A stretch of DNA of 9,415 nucleotides from Clostridiales bacterium (GCA_012516295.1 JAAYWU010000026.1:1-9415), one strand, 5' to 3'; counted from the stretch's first letter, positions 1-6,566 are shown. A program made the numbers and translations. Notes: generated by a model from the sequence alone, not told the origin.

Positions 1-384
1 AATCCGTATTAACTCAAACAATAAGTCGACTTCAAGCTCTTTTTCGCCGAATGGCCTTGCGTCAATATTGTCCCCGCAATGGTTTTCCGCTTCCGCGTCA
101 AGATAGATAATACTGGAAAATTCAATTTTGACAATCGGACGGAATAAGCAGGTGGTATCCACCAGAACGGAATCCAAAACAAAAAATTGATGTTCTTCCA
201 CACGCCCGTCGTCAAGTTCAAATATGGCGTCTTCCGGGTGATAGCCACATTCCAGTAATATTTTTTTAGGCGCGGGGTGTTTTGGGGCGGAACAGTAGGT
301 TTTCCCCTTTTCTCTGTATTTCACCCGGTCTTTTTCCCTGTCTTTGTCGTCGCAGTAATAAATACCGTCATTTATATAACCCAT
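1..384 (-). CDS. Probable DUF4489-type hypothetical protein, 3' end cut by window edge
   Basis: An open frame of 128 codons runs from an ATG at 384 to the left edge with no stop, so the C-terminus is outside the window. The start is supported by a GGAG-type ribosome binding site eight to ten bases upstream (ACAGGAGTG on the minus strand). The protein is soluble, with an acidic/basic N-terminus and no signal peptide or membrane segment. Residues 39-47 (PKKILLECG) and 75-91 (VLVDTTCLFRPIVKIEF) resemble the pattern I associate with the clostridial domain of unknown function DUF4489, whose repeated elements are an 'ILLECG' strand and a 'DTT-L-P-VKIEFSS' strand. This assignment is from memory of the family pattern, so it is moderate. 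No function is known. It lies 121 bases downstream of the YczE-like gene on the same strand. It may be read through from the rlmB operon or have its own promoter, but I could not find a convincing one in the gap. Confidence 0.7.
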   Translation of the reverse strand, partial: MGYINDGIYYCDDKDREKDRVKYREKGKTYCSAPKHPAPKKILLECGYHPEDAIFELDDGRVEEHQFFVLDSVLVDTTCLFRPIVKIEFSSIIYLDAEAENHCGDNIDARPFGEKELEVDLLFELIRI

Positions 385-505
385 TGAAAGACACTCCTGT
401 TATAAAATTTAGAGAGTTTCACCTGGTTTATATTATTCAAATGAACGGTACCGGGTTCCGTTGGCTGCCCCCGAATTCTTCCCGTAAAATGCCGGGTTAT
501 CGCCG
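385..505 (-). other. Gap between the YczE-like gene and the DUF4489 gene
   Basis: This 121-base gap is AT-rich near the downstream gene and GC-rich near the upstream stop codon. It contains part of a long imperfect inverted repeat (471-482 with 509-520) and a smaller one (444-448 with 458-462, AACGG/CCGTT). Neither is followed by a clear T-run on the minus strand, so I do not call a Rho-independent terminator. No good -35/-10 pair was found for the downstream gene. Confidence 0.5.
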
Positions 506-520
506 TTAGGAAATATTCGG
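471..520 (-). repeat. Imperfect inverted repeat spanning the YczE-like stop codon
   Basis: Bases 471-482 (CCGAATTCTTCC) pair with 509-520 (GGAAATATTCGG) with one mismatch and one G-U pair over 12 positions. The loop of 26 bases holds the stop codon of the YczE-like gene (506-508) and a smaller CCCG/CGGG stem. On the minus-strand transcript the stem is followed by a G-rich stretch, not by U residues. It is therefore more like an mRNA 3'-end stabiliser or processing hairpin than a classical terminator. Function is inferred only. Confidence 0.45.
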
Positions 521-1126
521 CAGGGGGAAGTGCTTTTTCAGCTTTTCGGTAAAATATTTGATAAAAGGCCCGAGGCAGAATGCGGTAATAACCGTGCCCA
601 AGCCGACCGTGCTGCCGCAGAGCCAGCCGATCAGCACGGAAAGGGTATCGCAGGCTATGCGGCACCAGCGGAATTCTATCTTCGTGTATTTTGTGACCAT
701 CAGGGTGACGCTGTCATAAGGCGACGCGCCAAGCTGTGGATACATATACAGGGCGGCGGTAAAGGAGAGGATCAGAACCCCCAATGCCATGCACAGGAGC
801 CGAAGCCAAAGCTCCGGCTCCTGTGGTAGGAAGGAAGACAGAATTCGATTAAAGTGGTCAACCAGCAATCCGATGACGCTCATATTGATGACCGTACCGA
901 AGCCGATGAGATTCCTTGCAAAGAAAAATGTAAAGACAAGGAATATTCCGTTTACAATAAGCAGCATGGAACCGAAGTCCCGGCAGAGCTTTCGGGATAT
1001 GCCCAAGACCAGGCAGGTGCACGGGTCGGTGCCGAAGCCGGCGTAGATGGAGAGCGAGATGGAAAGGGTCATGATAACCGTGCCAATCAGAACCATCGCC
1101 ATACGCTTGATTAAGGTTTTATCCAT
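506..1126 (-). CDS. YczE/YyaS/YitT-like integral membrane protein
   Basis: This 206-residue protein is almost entirely hydrophobic, with about five or six membrane segments (roughly residues 8-30, 53-70, 76-98, 107-129, 157-170, 172-192) and a short basic C-terminal tail. It fits the YczE-like membrane family (COG2364 type), whose biochemical function is not established. The length of about 200 residues is usual for the family. The protein is an internal duplication: GFGTDP at residues 30-35 matches LGASPYD at 132-138, and GFGTVI at 75-80 matches GLGTVI at 175-180, about 100 residues later in both cases. The ATG at 1126 is preceded only by a weak AAAGAG site. It starts 26 bases after the stop of the pseudo-ATPase gene, so it is probably the third gene of the rlmB transcription unit. 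A transport or membrane-accessory role is possible, but no substrate can be read from the sequence. Confidence 0.85.
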   Translation of the reverse strand: MDKTLIKRMAMVLIGTVIMTLSISLSIYAGFGTDPCTCLVLGISRKLCRDFGSMLLIVNGIFLVFTFFFARNLIGFGTVINMSVIGLLVDHFNRILSSFLPQEPELWLRLLCMALGVLILSFTAALYMYPQLGASPYDSVTLMVTKYTKIEFRWCRIACDTLSVLIGWLCGSTVGLGTVITAFCLGPFIKYFTEKLKKHFPLPNIS

Positions 1127-1152
1127 TCGAATTTCTCTTTCTATATATGTAG

Positions 1153-4100
1153 TCAGGGCTTGCGAAGCTTCGGAACAAACAGGATTGCCGCAGCCCAGAA
1201 CAGCTCATAGATGAGAAGCGCGGTAACGGAAAGCTGCCCGAAGCCGGAATAACAGGTTAAGAAGGAAACCAGCAGGAATCCAAGGATGACCGCGACGGTC
1301 TGCATGGCGACGGCCATGGAAATATTGCTGCGTTGGCGCACACACGCGCTCAGCATCCGCATCATGGCCGCCGGGCGGCCCTTTGTTGCCAGCATGGCGG
1401 GCGAACGCTCCTGCGGTTCGGCCGTCAGCTTGGTATAAACGCTTCCGAGCCGTTCCGGAAGGACGCGGATGGAGTGCTCGTCCAGCCCGAAGCATTCGGC
1501 CAGCATGCGCGGGGTGATATTCGGGTCGCAGGTGCGCACAATCAGGCTGATGCCGTTGTCCTCCATTCGGCGAAGCTCCATGGCGCGCCGCCGGTCGGAA
1601 TTATAGGATACGACGAACATGGCGACGAGTTCCCCGCCGGAAGCAAGATAAATGATTTTTCTCCCTGTATGGATATATTTTTCCTCGTAATCGCGCGAGG
1701 GCGGCTGAATGCTGTGCGCTTCCATAAGCTTGCGGTTCCCGACCAGAATCCGGCGGCCGGATACCCAGCCGGTAACGCCCTTGTCGTCCTCGAAAACCGG
1801 ATTGTCAATCTTGGGAAGCAGGCCGCTGCTCTTAATGATTTGCTCAAATACGTCGCTCAGGGGGCCGCCTACACAGCACATCAGCGCCGTTGCGTCCACA
1901 ATGGCGTCGTCGATGCGCTGCCCGCCGAAGGTTTTAATCGCGTTCAGAACGACCGTACCCTTCGGGAAAAGGTCTTTTGCGTCCACCATAACGGCGTTGA
2001 CGCTGCTGAAATAGTCGATTGCGGAATAGCCGACCGCCATTGCGCCGCAGCGCGAAGCCACGTGGCACACCCGGTTGACCGGCAGGTTCACACTAAGCAT
2101 GTTGACGAACGGGACGCAGATGCAGGCCGCCGCCGCAAAAGCGGTCAGGGCGCTGAATACATCTTTATAAAGAATCACGGACACGATACACAGAATGAGC
2201 GACAAAACGAAGCCGATCGGCGCCATTGTCTGCGAAGCCTGCTCGCTTGGGTCCGGTTCGTAGGATAGGCGGAGGAAATTTTTCAGAAATTTCGTCTTTG
2301 TCTGATAGGCAATGACGGGAGAGTCAATAACGCAGCCGTCTGCCATTTGCAGGGCGGTATTGTAGTCGTCGAAAAGCAGGACAGCCTGTTTTTGGTCCGG
2401 CGCGGAAACAAAACGGAAATTCCGGAGAATCCGTTTTGTCATAACCGTTTTGCCAAAGGTGTTGAAAAACAGCGCCAGCACGACAAGGACGGAGTACACA
2501 TGATAATTTCCCGCCTGCACGTCGTTCGCGGAAAACAGCAGCGCAATGTTCTGCGCGGCGGCGGCAATCGTGGCCACGGCGACGGCGCTGTCGGCATTTG
2601 CCTGAAACGTTAAAAGTGCTTTCAGGCCGTTTGCTATGGGAACGGCACAGAACGCCCCGGCGATCAGAAGGAATACCAGATTCACAATCAGATACGCCTG
2701 CGGGGTAAGCCAGAGCAGCAGCTCCGGCGGCAGGAAAGCGGATATCTCCCGCAGCAGGCCAAAGCCCAGAAGCAGAAGAAGGCTGATACCCGTAACGGCG
2801 AACCGAAGGAGCAGGCGGTGCATGGTGCCCTTGAGTTCGTTCAGAACGGAGGCCGCGTCGTCCGGACTTATGTAATCGTCCAGTTCTTCCTGCTCGTCGG
2901 GCAGGTCATCGCTGGAATCATTGTCTTCTTCTTCCTCCGGCTCCGGTTCCATGGCGGCGAGTTCCGGGAAGGGAATCGGCTGTTCCGGGCTCTGCTCTTC
3001 GTCCTGCTCTTCCGGCGCCAAAGGGATGCCGTCCGGTTCGGATTCGGGGGCACTCTCCGGCTCCGCTGCATGCGCTTCCGGTTCCCCGGCATCCACAACC
3101 GGAAGCGGAATCGGCGGGGGAGCGGGCTTCGGATTCACAGGCGGAAGCCTTTTGGCCGCATGGGACAGGATTTCCTCCATGTTGTCGAGCGAAAGGATAT
3201 GGACAGGCGGCCCGAACGCCCGATAAACCGGGCGTTTTACCGTCTGCGGCACCGGACGCACAGGCTCTTCCACAGCGGGTGCGTTTGGCAGCTCCTCTTT
3301 TACCTTCGGTTCATGAACGGGTTCCTTCACCGGCTCCTCGGACATCCTTCCCCGGATGGGAGGGACAATCTCCGGCTGAAGCGGTGTGGGCGGCGTCATC
3401 GGCGCCGGATACGGTTCTGTTATTTCCGGTATGACCGACGGGGCCGGATTGATTTCGGGGCCGGGTGCCGGTGTGGGAACCGGGTCCTGTTTCGGTTCGG
3501 GGATGGGTTCGGGCGGAACCGGCTGCGGGGCTGGAGGGATTGCGGCGGAAGGTTCCGCCTCCTCCGGCTTGTCCGGCTCTTTTGCCTCCGGCACGGTAAA
3601 ATCAGACGAAGAATACAGATCCTCCTGCTCCAGATCGGCTTTTTTCATGATGCTCTGCACACGCTTTTTCCGATCATTGTGCAGTTTTTCAAAACGCTCG
3701 GCAATCTCATCGTCGACCGCATCGTCCGGGGTTTCCTCAAACAGGTAGGAAAAAACCGAACTGCCCGGCGCGCTTTTTGGCCGGGCGGCCGTTGCCTGCA
3801 TTGCTTTTTCATAATCTTCGCGGTATTCCTCAATGGATTTCAACTGAAGCCCATAATAAATGTCGTTTTCAATGTCAAGGTCGGGGATTTCCCTTTTCCG
3901 GCGGCCGAAAAGCCCCCGGCGCCCCTTTTTCTTTTTGGACGGACCGGGGGAATCCTCTTCCTGGGAAGGCGGGGACGGCTGCGATGCGATCTGTGCGTCA
4001 AGGGCACTTTTCGCCTTCGCTGCAATTTCCTCCGGTGTAACGGGAACTTTTTTCTGAACTGTTTTCTCTTTTGCCTTTGCGGGCGCCGGCTCCTTTTCCG

Positions 4101-4179
4101 CTTGATCCAAGGTGCGCGCTTCCGCCAGAATTTCATCTAAGGAAAAGCGGTCACGCGGAGCTTTTTGTTTGTCGCCCAT
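1153..4179 (-). CDS. Degenerate (pseudo) P1B-type ATPase-like membrane protein with long proline/glutamate-rich N-terminus
   Basis: 1008 residues. Residues 1-200 are charged, with a basic patch at 83-97 (KKKKGRRGLFGRRKR) and a possibly folded segment at 98-130. Residues 200-410 are rich in Pro, Glu and Ala and probably disordered, and 411-436 is strongly acidic. From 453 the layout follows heavy-metal P-type ATPases: four membrane segments (about 454-475, 485-515, 528-550, 559-578), a short actuator-like loop (580-650), two segments (653-671, 674-698), a large cytoplasmic loop (700-948), and two final segments (951-975, 980-1003). The loop keeps the nucleotide-domain signature GVTGWVSGRRILVGNRKLM (801-819). 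Catalytic motifs are degraded: DKTGT is DAKDL (Asp733 kept), TGD is TCD (883-885), GDGxND is absent, the SEHPL-like HP motif is GGPL, CPC is CIC (686-688), and no TGE is visible. It is probably not a working pump; a structural, sensory or nucleotide-binding role is open. The start has an AGGAG site nine bases upstream. It lies 17 bases after rlmB. Confidence 0.8.
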   Translation of the reverse strand: MGDKQKAPRDRFSLDEILAEARTLDQAEKEPAPAKAKEKTVQKKVPVTPEEIAAKAKSALDAQIASQPSPPSQEEDSPGPSKKKKGRRGLFGRRKREIPDLDIENDIYYGLQLKSIEEYREDYEKAMQATAARPKSAPGSSVFSYLFEETPDDAVDDEIAERFEKLHNDRKKRVQSIMKKADLEQEDLYSSSDFTVPEAKEPDKPEEAEPSAAIPPAPQPVPPEPIPEPKQDPVPTPAPGPEINPAPSVIPEITEPYPAPMTPPTPLQPEIVPPIRGRMSEEPVKEPVHEPKVKEELPNAPAVEEPVRPVPQTVKRPVYRAFGPPVHILSLDNMEEILSHAAKRLPPVNPKPAPPPIPLPVVDAGEPEAHAAEPESAPESEPDGIPLAPEEQDEEQSPEQPIPFPELAAMEPEPEEEEDNDSSDDLPDEQEELDDYISPDDAASVLNELKGTMHRLLLRFAVTGISLLLLLGFGLLREISAFLPPELLLWLTPQAYLIVNLVFLLIAGAFCAVPIANGLKALLTFQANADSAVAVATIAAAAQNIALLFSANDVQAGNYHVYSVLVVLALFFNTFGKTVMTKRILRNFRFVSAPDQKQAVLLFDDYNTALQMADGCVIDSPVIAYQTKTKFLKNFLRLSYEPDPSEQASQTMAPIGFVLSLILCIVSVILYKDVFSALTAFAAAACICVPFVNMLSVNLPVNRVCHVASRCGAMAVGYSAIDYFSSVNAVMVDAKDLFPKGTVVLNAIKTFGGQRIDDAIVDATALMCCVGGPLSDVFEQIIKSSGLLPKIDNPVFEDDKGVTGWVSGRRILVGNRKLMEAHSIQPPSRDYEEKYIHTGRKIIYLASGGELVAMFVVSYNSDRRRAMELRRMEDNGISLIVRTCDPNITPRMLAECFGLDEHSIRVLPERLGSVYTKLTAEPQERSPAMLATKGRPAAMMRMLSACVRQRSNISMAVAMQTVAVILGFLLVSFLTCYSGFGQLSVTALLIYELFWAAAILFVPKLRKP

Positions 4180-4196
4180 ATCTATCCGCTCCTGTA

Positions 4197-4967
4197 TTAT
4201 TTTGTCTTAATACCGCTGCGCTGCCGTGCGATTTCATAGCAGATGATACCGCAGGCAACCGAAGCATTAAGCGAATTTATTTTACCCTTCATCGGCAGGG
4301 ATATAACAAAGTCGCATTTTTCTTTTATCAGGCGGCTTACGCCGAAACCTTCGGAACCGATGACAACAGCCGCAGGGCCGGAATAATCCACGCTGCACCA
4401 GTTTTCGCCGTCCATATCGGCCGCGTAAATCCATACGCCGCGTTTTTTCAGTTCGTCCACTGTAGCGGCGATGTTCGTCACCCGCGCAACGGGAACGTAT
4501 TCCACCGCGCCGGCGCTCGCCTTTCCGACCGCGTAGGTAAGGCCCGCGGCGCGGCGTTTGGGGATGATGACCCCGTGCGCGCCCGCACATTCGGCCACAC
4601 GCAGGATGGCGCCGAGGTTGTGGGGATCCTCCAGCCCGTCCGCAATGATGATGAACGGCGGCTCGCCGCGCTCCTCTGCAAGGCGGAAAATATCGTCTAC
4701 GGCAGCGTATTCCTTTACGGCCGCGACCGCGACAACGCCCTGGTGGTTCGCGTTGCCGCAGAGGAAATCCAGTTTCCTGCCGTCGGCTTCCTTGATGGAA
4801 ATTCCCATCTTTTTCGCCTTGGCAATCAGCGCGCTCAGGCTTCCCGTATGCTCGCCGCGCGCCACATAAAGGCTGTCGATTGCGCGGCCGCTGCGCAAAG
4901 CCTCGTTTACCGCATTTCTTCCGGCGATAATGCCTTCTCCGCGCTGGTTATTTTCCCCGTTCATCAA
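4197..4967 (-). CDS. rlmB: 23S rRNA (guanosine-2'-O)-methyltransferase RlmB, TrmH/SpoU family
   Basis: This 256-residue protein is a SPOUT-fold RNA 2'-O-ribose methyltransferase using S-adenosylmethionine. RlmB acts on G2251 of 23S rRNA (E. coli numbering) in the peptidyl-transferase P-loop. All three family motifs are visible: motif 1 DGLEDPHNLGAILRVAECAG, motif 2 VIGSEGFGVSRLI, and motif 3 ISLPMKGKINSLNASVA, which form the SAM-binding knot. The N-terminal part (residues 12-80) matches the SpoU substrate-binding domain, with GRNAVNEAL at the start and the NHQGVVA element before the linker. Length is normal. Two adjacent ATG codons lie at 4967 and 4964. An AAGGAG site eleven bases before the first favours 4967. 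It is the first gene after the promoter at 5069-5097 and is followed after 17 bases by the pseudo-ATPase gene. The RlmB assignment over a related TrmH paralogue is likely from motifs and length, not proven. Confidence 0.93.
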   Translation of the reverse strand: MMNGENNQRGEGIIAGRNAVNEALRSGRAIDSLYVARGEHTGSLSALIAKAKKMGISIKEADGRKLDFLCGNANHQGVVAVAAVKEYAAVDDIFRLAEERGEPPFIIIADGLEDPHNLGAILRVAECAGAHGVIIPKRRAAGLTYAVGKASAGAVEYVPVARVTNIAATVDELKKRGVWIYAADMDGENWCSVDYSGPAAVVIGSEGFGVSRLIKEKCDFVISLPMKGKINSLNASVACGIICYEIARQRSGIKTK

Positions 4968-5006
4968 TTTTCCGTCTCCTTATTTTTCTCTATATAAATT
5001 TTGAAA

Positions 5007-5029
5007 CCGTCCAAAGGCTTTACGGACGG
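5007..5029 (-). other. Hairpin in the 5' leader of the rlmB operon
   Basis: CCGTCC (5007-5012) and GGACGG (5024-5029) form a perfect 6-bp stem with an 11-base loop. AAA/TTT pairs flank it if one bulged base is allowed. In the minus-strand transcript it lies about 40 bases upstream of the rlmB ribosome binding site and is followed by TTTCAAAATTT, which is too interrupted to be a confident terminator. It could be an attenuator, a leader stabiliser, or have no role. Confidence 0.45.
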
Positions 5030-5038
5030 CTTTAACAC

Positions 5039-5051
5039 TTTGAATTTCAAA
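5039..5051. promoter_or_regulatory. 13-base palindrome downstream of the rlmB promoter, possible operator
   Basis: TTTGAATTTCAAA is a perfect inverted repeat with 6-base arms around one central base. It sits about 11-23 bases downstream of the predicted rlmB transcription start, a position where repressors can bind. No known operator consensus is recognised, and AT-rich palindromes of this size can occur by chance. Confidence 0.25.
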
Positions 5052-5068
5052 TTATGTATTCATTTTTC

Positions 5069-5097
5069 ATTTTAGCAGATATGGGAATGTCCGTCAA
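5069..5097 (-). promoter_or_regulatory. Sigma-A-like promoter of the rlmB operon
   Basis: On the minus strand a -35 box TTGACG (5092-5097) is separated by exactly 17 bp from a -10 box TAAAAT (5069-5074). The TGC just before the -10 box gives an extended -10 element. The transcript should begin near 5062, giving a leader of about 95 bases before the rlmB ATG. The three genes rlmB, pseudo-ATPase and YczE-like are closely spaced with no visible internal promoter, so they are probably co-transcribed from here. Confidence 0.75.
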
Positions 5098-5179
5098 TAC
5101 GTCGCTATGGTTTAAAATTGCACGGTTCCGTTCATATTTTGCCGCGCGGGCGAATAGGTAAGAACGGGGGTGTGCCGAC

Positions 5180-6268
5180 ATGCTTCGAATTCGTTCCCGG
5201 ATTGGATACAGGCGGTGGAAAAGAGGTTCCGGCGGCAGAATTCTTCGGCTGTTTTTTTGCCTGGTTCTGCTTTTCCTATTGTTAAAAAACTGCAACGCCC
5301 GGCGCGAAAACCGCTTCGATTACGCGCTGGATACGGTTTCGCGCGATTTTTCGCCGCTGGTAACCTCGGTGCTCCAAAGGCAGAAAACCGAGAATTCCAT
5401 CAACACGCAGCTTCTCTATGCGGCGTATATGACCTTATTCGACAACCGGGCTTACGACGATAAGGCGGAGGTGCGCCGGCGGCTGATCCGCAGCTTTTAT
5501 ACGGAGGGAAAGGACGGCCCCGTCCCGGTTTCCGACACCGATCAAATTTTCAACAGCATACAGGCGGAGTTTTCGGTTACCGTTGACGGCGGGCTGAGGC
5601 GGGAAATTGTGAACCTTTCCAAAGAACTTGCGCCGGGGTATTTAAACGCTGCCGATATCCTGCGGAAAAACCTGAAAAGCGGGGACGGGGCAAAAAACAA
5701 CATCGGCCTTGTGAATTTCGCATGGAACGCGCTTTTCTGCAAGAGCGGATATATTTACGGCGCGGCGGGCCAGACCGTTGACCGGGGCTTCCTTGAGCGG
5801 CAGAAGACCCGCTTTGCGGGGGTGGAACGGGCGGGGCTTTCGAAAGAGCAGTGCGATTCCATCCTGCTTCGCTTCGGCGGGCGGCCCTCGTTCGACTGCG
5901 GCGGCCTGATCAAAGCGTATTCCTGGCTGGATGAATCCACGGGGGAGATTGTCCGGGACCGCCCGGACGCCATCCCGGACTGTACCGCGAACGACCTGTA
6001 CGCCCTTGCCCAGGTAAAGGGGAATATTTCGGAAATGCCCGAAACGCCGGGGCTGGGGGTTCACAAGGACGGGCATGTGGGCATATACATTGGCGGGGAT
6101 GAGGTAATTGAGGCGGAGGGAAGCGCGTACGGCGTGGTGAAAACCCGGCTTTGGGGGCGCGGATGGGAGCATTATTTCCGTGTCCCGAAAATTACCTATG
6201 TCCAAAACGGTACTTACTTAATCCACAACCGTAAGATTACGCTGTACGATGGAAAGATAGCCGGTTGA
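5180..6268 (+). CDS. Membrane-anchored NlpC/P60 (C40) cell-wall peptidase
   Basis: 362 residues. A very basic N-terminus (residues 2-20) is followed by one hydrophobic segment (21-37, LRLFFCLVLLFLLL), consistent with a signal anchor that places the rest outside the membrane. The C-terminal half is a C40 cysteine peptidase, a fold that cleaves peptide stems of peptidoglycan: the nucleophile is Cys240 in FDCGGLIKAYSW, the histidine is His299 in GHVGIYIG, and a polar third residue is probably in VIEAEG (309-314). The element ISEMPETPGL before the His motif and YGVVKTRL after it match a clostridial subgroup as I remember it. The usual DCSG is DCGG here. Residues 41-165 form an extracellular region I do not recognise, apparently helical. 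The ATG is preceded by a G-rich site (GGGGGTG) seven bases upstream. It is divergent from rlmB. A weak promoter TTAAAA (5112-5117)/TATTTT (5135-5140), 17 bp apart, is possible. Confidence 0.85.
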   Translation: MLRIRSRIGYRRWKRGSGGRILRLFFCLVLLFLLLKNCNARRENRFDYALDTVSRDFSPLVTSVLQRQKTENSINTQLLYAAYMTLFDNRAYDDKAEVRRRLIRSFYTEGKDGPVPVSDTDQIFNSIQAEFSVTVDGGLRREIVNLSKELAPGYLNAADILRKNLKSGDGAKNNIGLVNFAWNALFCKSGYIYGAAGQTVDRGFLERQKTRFAGVERAGLSKEQCDSILLRFGGRPSFDCGGLIKAYSWLDESTGEIVRDRPDAIPDCTANDLYALAQVKGNISEMPETPGLGVHKDGHVGIYIGGDEVIEAEGSAYGVVKTRLWGRGWEHYFRVPKITYVQNGTYLIHNRKITLYDGKIAG

Positions 6269-6472
6269 ATCTTGTGGAAAGGTAATTTATACAGATCGTG
6301 GAAAACTTTTTGCAAATTTGGAATTATACAGCCCGAAAACGCCTTTCTTAGAGCAATTTATACGGTCTGTATTTGCAGAAGTTTACATAATACCGTGGAA
6401 TACTCTGTTTTAACTGTTGAAAACTCTGTGGAAAATGTTAATAAGTGAGCAAAACTACGGGGCTTTTCCACT

Positions 6473-6498
6473 TATGCATGTGAAATGTATATTTTTTT
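6473..6498 (+). terminator. Possible AU-rich terminator of the NlpC/P60 gene
   Basis: TATGCAT (6473-6479) pairs with ATGTATA (6485-6491), including one G-U pair, around a GTGAA loop. It is followed at once by seven T residues (6492-6498). The T-run is good, but the stem is short and AU-rich, and it is about 200 bases past the stop codon, so the call is weak. Confidence 0.35.
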
Positions 6499-6538
6499 AT
6501 GTAAACCGAATGGAAAAAACTTTTTAAAACACGCAGTA

Positions 6539-6566
6539 TTCGAACCTTTACGATTCATGTTATAAT
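6539..6566 (+). promoter_or_regulatory. Extended -10 promoter of the glycosylase gene
   Basis: A perfect TATAAT (6561-6566) is preceded by TGT (6558-6560), making an extended -10 element. The best -35 candidate is TTCGAA (6539-6544), 16 bp upstream and only half-matching. Transcription would start near 6573, which helps decide the start codon of the downstream gene. Confidence 0.65.

Noticed and set aside
1333..2268. 311-codon plus-strand open frame opposite the pseudo-ATPase membrane half
   Set aside because: Antisense shadow with an odd His/Arg/Ala-rich composition; the minus-strand frame has clear membrane segments and P-type ATPase order.
2890..3600. Repeat array in the GC-rich proline/glutamate-coding stretch
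   Set aside because: The similarity of short words comes from repeated Pro, Glu and Ala codons; no regular unit length or exact tandem repeat was seen.
2818..4140. 440-codon plus-strand open frame opposite the pseudo-ATPase gene
   Set aside because: Its product is extremely rich in Arg, Phe and Gly with no domain. It mirrors the codon bias of the real gene on the other strand and has no convincing start signal.
1153..4179. Frameshifted or decaying P-type ATPase pseudogene
   Set aside because: The frame is intact over 1008 codons, has a good ribosome binding site, and sits tightly in an operon, which argues for a maintained protein.
4071..4997. 308-codon plus-strand open frame opposite rlmB
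   Set aside because: rlmB on the minus strand has all three SpoU motifs, so this is a shadow.
5047..5295. 82-codon minus-strand open frame over the rlmB promoter and the start of the peptidase gene
   Set aside because: It would cover the rlmB promoter and overlap the signal-anchor coding region; no ribosome binding site or recognisable product.
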